Assembly (NCBI RefSeq): GCF_034421375.1 | Contig: NZ_CP139779.1 | Location: 744,001 to 808,000 of the forward strand | Length of the DNA stretch: 64,000 bases | Origin: Microbacterium invictum | GTDB lineage: Bacteria > Actinomycetota > Actinomycetes > Actinomycetales > Microbacteriaceae | Reading direction: 5' to 3' | Shown: positions 9,087 to 16,745 of the stretch, piece after piece | Numbering within the stretch: the stretch's first letter is position 1 | Layout: each line of letters opens with the position of its first letter | Translations under genes and position numbers: made by a program | The notes under the pieces: model-generated | Database searches by the model: none | What the model was told of the DNA's origin: nothing | Seen by the model: only the letters and a program-made list of their open reading frames with translations

Positions 9087-9788
9087 TCAAAAGGCCGGGA
9101 GGCCGAGGGTCTCGTCGGGGTGCTCGTGGATCATGTAGGCATCGAGCGTGGCCGAGCGGTGGCGCCGGGCGGCCTTCTCGATCTCGCCGAGCGGCGCGCT
9201 CGTCTCGATGAGGCGGAGGATGTTCTCGTGCTCCTGCACCGACTCCTGGGCGCGGCCGGGGACGAAGCTGAAGGTCGAGTCGCGGAGGTGGCCGAGGCGC
9301 CCCCACTCGGCCTCGACGAGCTCGAGCATCCTCGGGTTCGCGCACTTGCCGTAGAGGGTGGCGTGGAACTCCTGGTTAAGGCGTGTGAACGACCGCGGAT
9401 CGAAGTCGGCGAGCGACGCGATCATCCGCTCGTTGACCTGGCGCGCGTGACGGATGTCCTCGACGCTCAGCCGCCGGGCGGCCAGGGCCGTGGCGGCCCC
9501 CTCGAGGATCGAGAGGGCCTGCATGCTGAAGCGGTACTGCGTGTCGTCGACCATCGACACCCGCGCGCCGACGTTGCGCTCGAAGGTCACGAGCCCTTCC
9601 GCCTCGAGCTGGCGGATGGCTTCGCGCACCGGCACCACGCTCATGTCGAGATCGGCGGCGATCGTGCCGAGCACCAGCCGGTAGCCCGGCGTGAACTCCT
9701 GCGACGCGATGCGCTCCTTCACCCAGTGGTAGGCGCGCTGCGACTTGCTGAGGCTCGATGCCTGTGCGGTCACCTCTCCGCTCGCCAT
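9087..9788 (-). CDS. GntR-family transcriptional regulator, FCD type
   Basis: A 233-residue regulator with an N-terminal winged helix (about residues 18-85, with VVPVREAIRQLEAEGLV) and a C-terminal FCD ligand domain containing the LNQEFHATLY metal-site region. It lies inside the hpa operon, between the FAH/RraA fusion and hpaE, so it probably senses a pathway intermediate and controls the operon and itself. Candidate binding sites are the CGTATATNAT elements at 4756-4765 and 11302-11311. The ATG start is 12 nt after a GAAGGA ribosome site, which is a long spacing. It overlaps the upstream gene by 19 nt, so coupling is likely. The open frame extends further upstream, but that extension is antisense-like arginine-rich sequence. 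Confidence 0.9.
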   Translation of the reverse strand: MASGEVTAQASSLSKSQRAYHWVKERIASQEFTPGYRLVLGTIAADLDMSVVPVREAIRQLEAEGLVTFERNVGARVSMVDDTQYRFSMQALSILEGAATALAARRLSVEDIRHARQVNERMIASLADFDPRSFTRLNQEFHATLYGKCANPRMLELVEAEWGRLGHLRDSTFSFVPGRAQESVQEHENILRLIETSAPLGEIEKAARRHRSATLDAYMIHEHPDETLGLPAF

Positions 9789-11269
9789 GCGCGATACCGT
9801 TCCTTCCACTCCCCGGCGAGGGGGAACAAGCCCTCCACCGGATGACCCTGGGCGACCTGCTCGGCGATCCAGCCGTCTTCGATCTCCTGCTCGAGGGCCG
9901 CGTCGACGACCTCTTCGACCAGCGACGGTGGGATCACGATGACGCCGTCCGCGTCGCCGACGAGGATGTCGCCGGGCTGGACGGTCGTTCCGCCGCAGGC
10001 GATGGTGAGGTCGGCATCCCACGGCACGTGGCGGCGTCCGAGGACGGCGGGGTGTGCGCCGGCGGTGTAGACCGGAATGCCGACCGCCGTCACGGCGTCG
10101 ATGTCGCGAACACCGCCGTCGGTGACGATGCCGGTGGCGCCGCGCGCGTGCGCGCGAATCGCGAGGATGTCGCCGAGCGTGCCCGACCCGGTCTCGCCGC
10201 GCGCCTCGATGACGAGCACCTCGCCGTCGCGGACGGCGTCGAACGCCCGCTTCTGCGCGTTGTACCCGCCGCCGTGGCTGTCGAAGAGGTCTTCACGGTT
10301 CGGCAGGAAGCGCAGGGTGCGGGCGAGCCCGACAAGCTTCTTGCCGGGGTGGAGAGGCCGGACGCCGTCGATCGTAACGTTGTTCAGGCCGCGCTTGCGC
10401 AGCTGCTGCGAGAGCCCCGCGACGGGGGCGCGTTCGAGCTTGTCGCGAAGATCGGCCGAAAGACCCGGGGCGGACTCGGGGGGAAGCCCCGCGGCCTCGC
10501 GGGAACCCCACGCCTCGGTGCGTTGGTCGTCGTCGACGGCGGGGAGGGAGCCGACACCCGGGTCGAAGCCCGTCTCGCCCTGCACGACCGTCGTCGTGAG
10601 GCGGCCGGACGAGGGCGCGCCGGGCGCGTTCGGCGCATCGACCTCGATCTCGACGACGTCGCCGGGAACGACGACCGACGACCCCGCCGGCGTCCCGGTG
10701 AGGATGACGTCACCACGCTCCAGGGTCATGTGCTGGGACAGGTCGGCGACGATCTGCGCGAAGGGGAAGATCATCCCGTCCGTGGCGTCGTCCTGGGCGG
10801 GTTCACCGTTCACCCAGGCACGCACGCGGAGATCGGCGGGGTCGATCTCGCGGGCGTCGATCAGACGGGGGCCGAGCGGGGTGTAGCCGTCGCGGCCCTT
10901 GGACCGGACGTTGGATCCCTTGTCGAGCGCGCGGAGGTCGTAGAGCCCGAAGTCGTTCGACGCCGTGACCCAGCCGACGTGCGCCCAGGCCCCGTCGACG
11001 CCCACGCTGCGGACGTCCCTGCCGATGACGAGGGCGACTTCTGCCTCGAAGGCGAGCAGCTCGGTGCCGGCGGGGCGCTCGATGGTGTCACCGGAGCGGG
11101 CCAGGGAGCTGGACGGTTTGAAGAAGTAGGACGGTGCACTCGGGCGCCGACCCCGCTGGTCGGCGCGGGAGGCGTAGCTGAGATGGACCGCGACGATCTT
11201 CCCGGGGCGCTGGGGGAGCGCGGAGAACCGCGGATCAGCGGCATCCCCCCTGGTGGTGTGTTCGCTCAT
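9770..11269 (-). CDS. Fused FAH-family isomerase and RraA-like decarboxylase/aldolase domain protein
   Basis: First gene of the hpa operon, 499 residues in two enzymes. Residues about 15-245 are a fumarylacetoacetate-hydrolase fold domain (metal ligands E75 and E77 in FEAEV, and the KGSNVRSKGRDGYTPLGP stretch), matching the HpaG isomerase half. Residues about 290-480 are RraA-like (TDGGVRDID with R388 and D389, and GDADGVIVIPP). That family contains 4-hydroxy-4-methyl-2-oxoglutarate aldolases with oxaloacetate decarboxylase activity. HpaG in enterobacteria fuses two FAH domains for decarboxylation and isomerisation. Here the RraA-like half may supply the decarboxylase. The ATG with GAGGGAG one base upstream of GCTC is preferred over a codon ten residues earlier. 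Confidence 0.88.
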   Translation of the reverse strand: MSEHTTRGDAADPRFSALPQRPGKIVAVHLSYASRADQRGRRPSAPSYFFKPSSSLARSGDTIERPAGTELLAFEAEVALVIGRDVRSVGVDGAWAHVGWVTASNDFGLYDLRALDKGSNVRSKGRDGYTPLGPRLIDAREIDPADLRVRAWVNGEPAQDDATDGMIFPFAQIVADLSQHMTLERGDVILTGTPAGSSVVVPGDVVEIEVDAPNAPGAPSSGRLTTTVVQGETGFDPGVGSLPAVDDDQRTEAWGSREAAGLPPESAPGLSADLRDKLERAPVAGLSQQLRKRGLNNVTIDGVRPLHPGKKLVGLARTLRFLPNREDLFDSHGGGYNAQKRAFDAVRDGEVLVIEARGETGSGTLGDILAIRAHARGATGIVTDGGVRDIDAVTAVGIPVYTAGAHPAVLGRRHVPWDADLTIACGGTTVQPGDILVGDADGVIVIPPSLVEEVVDAALEQEIEDGWIAEQVAQGHPVEGLFPLAGEWKERYRAWRAER

Positions 11270-11301
11270 GAGCTCCCTCGCGCTTGCGCCATATTCCAAA
11301 T

Positions 11302-11311
11302 CGTATATTAT
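11302..11311 (+). promoter_or_regulatory. Divergent hpa promoter element CGTATATTAT
   Basis: The 112-nt gap between the fusion gene and the transporter contains one AT-rich island (11291-11311). CGTATATTAT is 9/10 identical to the element before the ThDP gene. Read rightward, TTGCGC (11284-11289) and TATTAT (11306-11311) are 16 nt apart, a plausible promoter for the transporter. The element is also placed to act as an operator for both directions. Confidence 0.45.
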
Positions 11312-11381
11312 CGGGGCAGCCCCGGCAAGGAACCCGCCGTGGGATCGCCGGAGACGACGTCGTCACGAGGAGTCAGAGAAG

Positions 11382-12764
11382 ATGAGCGAGACATCGCAGC
11401 GGGGGTTCACCCCCACGGGCACCATCAGCACACCGAAGGATCGGCGCCGCGTCGTGTTCGCGACGGTGGTGGGCACCACGGTGGAGTGGTACGACTTCTT
11501 CATCTACGCCCAGGCGGCGGGGCTCGTCTTCGCCCAGCTCTTCTTCGCGCCCCTCGGGGAGTCCATGGGCATCATCCTGTCGTTCCTCACGGTGGGCATC
11601 AGCTTCCTGTTCCGTCCGCTCGGAGCCTTCCTCGCCGGACACTTCGGCGACAAATACGGTCGCCGCATCGTCCTCGTGATCACCCTCATCCTCATGGGCG
11701 TCGCGACGACGCTCGTCGGGCTGCTCCCCACGTACGCGGCCATCGGGGTCGCTGCGCCCATCCTCCTGATCGTTCTGCGCATCCTGCAGGGTGTCTCGGC
11801 GGGCGGCGAATGGGGCGGCGCCGTCCTCATGGCCGTCGAGCATGCACCCAAGCGCAAGCGCGGGCTCTTCGGCGCATCGCCGCAGATCGGAGTGCCGATC
11901 GGACTGCTGCTCGCCTCGGGGATGATGGCGCTGATGTCGGTGCTCGCTCCCGGGGACGCCTTCCTCGAGTGGGGCTGGCGTGTGCCGTTCCTCTTCTCGA
12001 TCGTCCTCATCCTCGTCGGCTACTACATCCGGCGCCGCGTGGAAGAAAGCCCCGTATTCGTCGAGCTGGCCGAGCGCAAGGAGCGCACCCGCACCCCGAT
12101 CGCGCAGCTGTTCCGCAAGCACGCCCTGCTGGTCTTCATCGCCGCCCTGGTCTTCGCAGGCAACAACGCCGTCGGGTACATGACGACGGGTGGCTACATC
12201 CAGAACTACGCCACCAACCCCGAGGGACCTCTCGCGCTCGAGCGCAGCAGCGTGCTGCTGGCCGTCACCGGTTCGGCGGTGTTCTGGCTCGCCTCGACGT
12301 GGGTCGCCGGCTGGATCAGCGACCGGATCGGTCGTCGCACCACCTACATCGGCGGCTGGCTGCTGCAGCTGGTCGGTGTGTTCACGCTGTTCCCCCTCGT
12401 GAACACCGGCGAGATCGGGCTCCTCTTCACCGGGCTGGCGATCCTCGCCGTCGGCCTCGGGTTCACCTACGGGCAGCAGGCGGCGTACTACGCCGAGCTG
12501 TTCCCGGCCTCCATCCGATTCTCGGGGGTATCGATCTCGTACGCGATCGGCGCGATCCTCGGCGGCGCGTTCGCACCCACGATCGCGACGGCGCTCGTGC
12601 AGGCGACGGGTTCGACCTGGTCGGTCGCCCTGTACCTCGCGGGCATGACAGTGCTGGGCCTCGCCGCAACCCTGGTGTTGCGTGATCGCACCGGCATCCC
12701 CCTTGGTCCCGACCACGAGGCGGAGCAGGCGAAGAGCCCCATCTACGGGATGGCGCGGGCCTGA
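11382..12764 (+). CDS. MFS transporter, metabolite:H+ symporter (MHS) type
   Basis: A 460-residue twelve-helix carrier of the major facilitator superfamily. The N-terminal VEWYDFFIYAQA motif, the loop FGDKYGRRIVL and the GVSAGGEWGGAVLM segment are typical of the metabolite:proton symporters that carry organic and aromatic acids. Its divergent position from the hpa operon suggests uptake of 4-hydroxyphenylacetate, homoprotocatechuate or a related acid. That role is inferred from context. It is not the usual HpaX type. The ATG start has AGGAG nine bases upstream; an open frame upstream of it covers the promoter and is not coding. It converges on the SSF gene with a 28-nt gap. Confidence 0.9.
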   Translation: MSETSQRGFTPTGTISTPKDRRRVVFATVVGTTVEWYDFFIYAQAAGLVFAQLFFAPLGESMGIILSFLTVGISFLFRPLGAFLAGHFGDKYGRRIVLVITLILMGVATTLVGLLPTYAAIGVAAPILLIVLRILQGVSAGGEWGGAVLMAVEHAPKRKRGLFGASPQIGVPIGLLLASGMMALMSVLAPGDAFLEWGWRVPFLFSIVLILVGYYIRRRVEESPVFVELAERKERTRTPIAQLFRKHALLVFIAALVFAGNNAVGYMTTGGYIQNYATNPEGPLALERSSVLLAVTGSAVFWLASTWVAGWISDRIGRRTTYIGGWLLQLVGVFTLFPLVNTGEIGLLFTGLAILAVGLGFTYGQQAAYYAELFPASIRFSGVSISYAIGAILGGAFAPTIATALVQATGSTWSVALYLAGMTVLGLAATLVLRDRTGIPLGPDHEAEQAKSPIYGMARA

Positions 12765-12792
12765 GCGTCGGGGTGGGGCGGATCCTGGTCTT

Positions 12793-14298
12793 CTAACCCA
12801 CGGCCACCGGCTCGGCCGCCGTCCGCTCGGCGTCCAGCCCCGCACGGACCGTCTTCTCCGACTCCACTTCGGCCGGCTTCCTGCCCGAGATCAGCGAGGC
12901 GATGATGAAGGTGCCGAAGCCGATCGCGGCCGCGAGTAGCGTCGCCCAGCCGTCGAACTCGGGGCCCACCAGCGTATTCGGGATGTAGAAGATGTCATTC
13001 GGCACCCCGTAGAGGGTGGGGGTGAGGGCGAGGAAGGTCATCCGCACGACGAACCCGACGCCGATCGCCGTCAGCGCCGCGATCGCTCCGGGCCGCTTCC
13101 AGAAGACGCCGAAGAGGAACGGCGCCGCAAGACACGCGAGCATCAGGTCGAACGCCAGGGTCAGCAGGATGCCGGTCTGGCTCACACGGATCGCGAGGAA
13201 GGCGCCGGCCATGACGAACGGGATCATCGCGATGCGGGTCCACCGCAGCAGCGGGTCCGGGCCGTCGCCGCTCCGACGGCGGACTGTGAAGATGTTGCGG
13301 ACCGCGATCGCGGAGGTCGCGAGCATCGCGCCCGAGGCGGTGGAGAAGGATGCCGCCACGATTCCCGACAGGACGAGGATGGCGACGATCGGCGGTGCGA
13401 AGTCGCCGAGGAGCGTGTAGAGGATCGGACCGTCGTCGACCGAGATCCCGAGCGTCGCCGAGGCGCTGAGTGCGACGATGGCGAAGACGGTGCCGATGGC
13501 GGCGGTGAGTCCGGCCGCCCAGAAGCACGAACGCTGGGCGACGGTGGGGCTCTTGGCGCCGAAGATGCGCTGCATGAAGTCGATCGCGACGATGTCGCCG
13601 ATCGCGAGCGAGATGAGGGTCGCCCAGTTGATCGGGGCGCCGACGGCAGGGTCGGTGAGCTGCTCGAACGCGAACGGCCCCATGCCCTCGGGGATGACGA
13701 TGCCGAGCGTCGTCGCCACCCACAGCAGCAGGACGACGGCGGCGACGATCGTTATCGCGGTCTGGATCACAGCGGTGTAGGCGTCGGAGAAGAGTCCGCC
13801 CGCGATGGTGTACGCCAGGACCAGCAGCACGGCGAGCACCACGCCCCACGCGTAGGGGATCCCTGCGAAGTGCTCCAGAAGGAACCCGCAGGCGACCATG
13901 TTGCCTGCCAGGAGCACGGTGAACGACACGACCATCAGCACCGACGCCGCGACCTCGGTCGGGCGGTTGTAGCGCAGCCGGAAGAAGTCGCCGAGGGTGA
14001 ACAGCTTCATCGCATTCATCCGCTTCGCCAGAACCAGGCCGGTGAGGAGAAGACACAGTGCCAGGCCGATCGCGAGGGACGCTCCCGACCAGAAGCCGAA
14101 CTGCGACGTGAGGTCGGTATTGCCGACCGTGGCATTGGCGTCGACGGCCGCGGCGGTCAAGGACACTGCGACCAGGGGCACGCCGAGGCGACGTCCGGCG
14201 ACGAGGTAGTTGCTGCTGTCGCCGTCGATCTTTCGACCGACGGCGATGCCGACGACGAGGACGAGGACGACGCTGATCGCGACTCCGATGATGATCAT
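12793..14298 (-). CDS. Sodium:solute symporter (SSF) family transporter
   Basis: A 501-residue membrane protein with about 13 hydrophobic helices. SSF features include the YLVAGRRLG segment after helix 1, the unwound first core helix region with AAVDANATVG, and the GDIVAIDFMQRIF stretch in the middle. SSF proteins import urea (DUR3 relatives), amino acids and organic acids with sodium or protons. Next to the guanidine/urea degradation genes, guanidine or urea uptake is the likely job. This is supported by an operator 39 nt upstream that matches the one before that operon. GGGAG six bases before the ATG fixes the start. Confidence 0.88.
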   Translation of the reverse strand: MIIIGVAISVVLVLVVGIAVGRKIDGDSSNYLVAGRRLGVPLVAVSLTAAAVDANATVGNTDLTSQFGFWSGASLAIGLALCLLLTGLVLAKRMNAMKLFTLGDFFRLRYNRPTEVAASVLMVVSFTVLLAGNMVACGFLLEHFAGIPYAWGVVLAVLLVLAYTIAGGLFSDAYTAVIQTAITIVAAVVLLLWVATTLGIVIPEGMGPFAFEQLTDPAVGAPINWATLISLAIGDIVAIDFMQRIFGAKSPTVAQRSCFWAAGLTAAIGTVFAIVALSASATLGISVDDGPILYTLLGDFAPPIVAILVLSGIVAASFSTASGAMLATSAIAVRNIFTVRRRSGDGPDPLLRWTRIAMIPFVMAGAFLAIRVSQTGILLTLAFDLMLACLAAPFLFGVFWKRPGAIAALTAIGVGFVVRMTFLALTPTLYGVPNDIFYIPNTLVGPEFDGWATLLAAAIGFGTFIIASLISGRKPAEVESEKTVRAGLDAERTAAEPVAVG

Positions 14299-14336
14299 GC
14301 GGACTCCCAGGCGGTGGGTGGGGCGTGACGGATGAG

Positions 14337-14358
14337 TTTCTGTTGCTTGACAGAAAGA
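14337..14358. promoter_or_regulatory. TetR-type operator, copy 1
   Basis: TTTCTGT-TGCTTG-ACAGAAA (14337-14356) is a perfect 7-bp inverted repeat with a 6-bp spacer, 39 nt upstream of the SSF start. Extended to 14358 it matches 16 of 22 positions of the site at 15167-15188. The remaining gap (14299-14452) shows no gene. Confidence 0.6.
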
Positions 14359-14452
14359 ATCGCGACGTGGCCGCTCCAGGTGGTTTCCGCTGTGTAACGG
14401 TCCTGTGAAGAAGGCGGCGGAGCCCGGGTTCGTCAGCTGAGCCCCGTGTTCG

Positions 14453-15112
14453 TCAACGGAGCGAGGTCACCAGGCGGGCGCCGTCGACGGCTGCCCGCGC
14501 GCGTACCTCGGGCGCGAGGTCGAGCACCCGGAGGGCGGCGTCGGCGATCTCGGCCGCGAGGAGATCGGTCGGCTCCACGCCGCGCTTGCGCTGGAGGATG
14601 ACGTTCTCGACGAGTGCCAGGACCAGCGTGCTCCCGATCTCGATCCGGTCGGGCGGCACTGCGCAGGCGGTCACCAGTGTGCGGTAGGTGGTCTCCAGCT
14701 CGCTGCGACGCTCGCGGAACGGAAGGAAGTGCTCGTCCGAGACCTCGGGCAGAAGGTACAGCGCCCCGACGTTGTGCGGGCCTGCGGCCAGGAGCCGGAC
14801 GTCCGCGACGCACAGTGCCCACAACCGGGCCGCGGCGTCTTCGTCGGCGGCGAGCAGTTCGGCGGCGACGTCGAGCGAGGGCTGCACGGTACCCAACAGC
14901 AGGGCCAGCAGCACGTCCTGCTTGCGCGCGAAGTGGTGGTAGAGGGATGCCTGGCGGATGCCCGCGGCTTCGGCGATCGCGTGAGTGCTCGCCGAGGCGT
15001 ACCCGCGCGTGCAGAACAGCTCGGCCGCCGCGGCGAGGACGTCGGCCCGGGTGCCCTGTCCGGTGGGGGAGGAACCCGAGGCGCGGGGCCGTCCGGTCCG
15101 TGTCGACGCCAT
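14453..15112 (-). CDS. TetR/AcrR-family transcriptional regulator
   Basis: A 219-residue regulator. The N-terminal helix-turn-helix (about residues 24-66, with STHAIAEAAGIRQASLYHHF) is typical TetR, followed by a helical ligand domain without recognisable specificity. It stands between the SSF gene and the divergent guanidine operon. Matched inverted repeats lie before both (14337 and 15167), so it probably represses both and itself. The ATG at 15112 is chosen because a TACGGT box ends six bases upstream, as in other leaderless genes of this window. A GTG two codons earlier is possible but has no ribosome site. Confidence 0.88.
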   Translation of the reverse strand: MASTRTGRPRASGSSPTGQGTRADVLAAAAELFCTRGYASASTHAIAEAAGIRQASLYHHFARKQDVLLALLLGTVQPSLDVAAELLAADEDAAARLWALCVADVRLLAAGPHNVGALYLLPEVSDEHFLPFRERRSELETTYRTLVTACAVPPDRIEIGSTLVLALVENVILQRKRGVEPTDLLAAEIADAALRVLDLAPEVRARAAVDGARLVTSLR

Positions 15113-15118
15113 GTTCAC

Positions 15119-15124
15119 ACCGTA
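15119..15124 (-). promoter_or_regulatory. -10 box TACGGT of leaderless tetR transcript
   Basis: TACGGT on the minus strand, six bases before the ATG at 15112. With a normal -10 to +1 distance, transcription would begin at or next to the start codon. No Shine-Dalgarno sequence is present. Confidence 0.45.
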
Positions 15125-15166
15125 CCCGGCTGCCTGTAACGCGCAGGAAACGCCGGCGTGGTCAGA

Positions 15167-15188
15167 TACCTGTCGATCGATAGAAAGA
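15167..15188. promoter_or_regulatory. TetR-type operator, copy 2
   Basis: The core CTGTCGATCGATAG (15170-15183) is an inverted repeat with 12 of 14 symmetric positions. The 22-bp site is 16/22 identical to copy 1, including the right arm GANAGAAAGA. It lies in the divergent gap between the TetR gene and the DUF1989 operon. The gap was read for a guanidine-I (ykkC) riboswitch and none was recognised. Confidence 0.6.
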
Positions 15189-15212
15189 CCAGTCGGCAGG
15201 GAGCGGGTCGCG

Positions 15213-16052
15213 ATGAGCGGACGGATGCAGGACCTCGGCGATGTCGGCCGGGCGCGGGCCGATGCGCGGGCGCGCGCGGCGGTGTCGGAGTGGATGCCGT
15301 TCCTCCCGCCGTCCGACGCGCCCTTCCTCCCCGCCGATGTCCCGTCGGCAGACCTCAGATGGGCCGAGGTGGTCGCGCCGGGCGGCTACACGCATCTACG
15401 TGTCGCTCGGGGAACCCGCATCCGACTGAGCGATCCGACCGGTGACGCGAGTGCCGGTGTGCTCCTGTTCAATGCACTCGCCCCCCACGAGCGCCTCAAT
15501 GTCGCCGACACCCAGAAGATCCCGTGGCAGGCATATCTCGGCGCGGGGCATCCGCTTCTCTCCGGCGATGGCCGGGTTCTCGCGACGATCGCCGCCGACG
15601 GCTCCGGCCACCACGACGCCTTCTGCGGGGTCACCTCCGATGCCTGGAACGAGGAGCGCTACGGCGACGCGGCCCCCGAAGGTGCGTCGCCCTCGGGGCA
15701 CGGACTGCTGCGGCTCGCCGCGAGCAAGCACGGCCTGACTGCGCGCGACCTCCCACCGGCCGTCACGTTCTTCCAGGGGGTGAGGGTCGCCCCGGACGGC
15801 GCCCTCGACTGGATCGGCTCCGCGGGTCCGGGCACTTCCGTCGATCTCGTCGCCGAGCTGCCGCTGATCGTCCTGATCGCCAACACGCCGCACCCGATCG
15901 ACCCGCGCGAGGACTACATCGTCGGGCCGCTGCAGGTCGTCGCCTGGGCCTCTCGCCCCACCGGTCACGGCGACCCCGTCTTCTCGGCCACTCCCGAGCG
16001 GGAGCGTGCCTACCGCAACACCATCGCCTACGCCGAACTCGCCGGACTCTGA
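15213..16052 (+). CDS. DUF1989 protein, urea carboxylase-associated 2 type (likely carboxyguanidine deiminase subunit)
   Basis: A 279-residue protein of the DUF1989 family, first gene of the operon. Conserved stretches include the GYTHLRVARGTRIRLSD segment, the FNALAPHERLNVADT region and a probable metal-binding GHHDAFCG near residue 135. In bacteria that use guanidine, paired DUF1989 proteins (CgdA/CgdB) form a zinc enzyme that deiminates carboxyguanidine to allophanate. The presence of two such genes followed by a biotin carboxylase and allophanate hydrolase makes that role likely here. The ATG start has an upstream GGGAG. The open frame further upstream crosses the operator and is not used. 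Which Cgd subunit this is was not decided. Confidence 0.87.
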   Translation: MSGRMQDLGDVGRARADARARAAVSEWMPFLPPSDAPFLPADVPSADLRWAEVVAPGGYTHLRVARGTRIRLSDPTGDASAGVLLFNALAPHERLNVADTQKIPWQAYLGAGHPLLSGDGRVLATIAADGSGHHDAFCGVTSDAWNEERYGDAAPEGASPSGHGLLRLAASKHGLTARDLPPAVTFFQGVRVAPDGALDWIGSAGPGTSVDLVAELPLIVLIANTPHPIDPREDYIVGPLQVVAWASRPTGHGDPVFSATPERERAYRNTIAYAELAGL

Positions 16053-16064
16053 GGAGAGCGAACT

Positions 16065-16745
16065 GTGAAGACAACCGTGCCCCCGCGTCCGGTCCACGCC
16101 CCCGACGTTCCGCTCGATCCGTCCGAGCCGCTCGTGCCAGGCGACATCGTGCTCGACGAGATCGTCGCCCCGCGCGCACCCTGGTCGGCCGTCATCCGAG
16201 CCGGTGACGTCCTCACCATCGTCGACGTGGGGGGCAATCAGTCCGCGGACTTCCTGGCCTACGCGGCGGATGACCCGGAGGAGCGGTACAGCGCGGCGGA
16301 CACGATCGCGTGGCAGCGGAACGTCTATGTCCGCACCGGCACGGTGCTGCGGAGCAACCTGGGACGCCCGATGATGACGGTGGTCGGCAACGAGGTCGAT
16401 CGGCAGGACACCATCGGCGGCGCCTGCAGCAAAGAGTCCAACACCCTGCGTTACGGCCACCACACCCTCTACCAGCACGGGTGTCGTGAGAACTTCCTCG
16501 CCGAAGCGACCCGGCATGGGCTCGGTGCCCGGGATCTGGTGTCGAACCTCAACTGGTTCATGAACGTGCCGGTCGAGGCCGACGGATCGCTCGGCATCGT
16601 CGACGGCATGTCGGCGCCGGGGAAGCGCGTGGCACTGCGCGCGGAACGGGACGTGCGGGTGATCGTGTCGAACTGTCCTCAGATGAACAACCCGTGCAAC
16701 GACTTCAGCTGCACCCCGCTGCGCATGATCGTGACGCGCCCATGA
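16065..16745 (+). CDS. DUF1989 protein, urea carboxylase-associated 1 type (likely carboxyguanidine deiminase subunit)
   Basis: A 226-residue DUF1989 protein, partner of the preceding gene. Conserved metal-site candidates are GACSKESNTLRYG (near residue 118) and the C-terminal NCPQMNNPCNDF with two cysteines. Together with its partner it would remove one amino group of carboxyguanidine and feed allophanate hydrolase. The GTG start has GAGGAG eight bases upstream, 12 nt after the preceding stop. The end overlaps the carboxylase start as ATGA, so the two are coupled. Confidence 0.88.
   Translation: MKTTVPPRPVHAPDVPLDPSEPLVPGDIVLDEIVAPRAPWSAVIRAGDVLTIVDVGGNQSADFLAYAADDPEERYSAADTIAWQRNVYVRTGTVLRSNLGRPMMTVVGNEVDRQDTIGGACSKESNTLRYGHHTLYQHGCRENFLAEATRHGLGARDLVSNLNWFMNVPVEADGSLGIVDGMSAPGKRVALRAERDVRVIVSNCPQMNNPCNDFSCTPLRMIVTRP

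Noticed and set aside
15113-15212. Possible guanidine riboswitch before the carboxylase operon
   Set aside because: The leader is too short, and the conserved ykkC core was not recognised. The symmetric site fits a TetR operator better.
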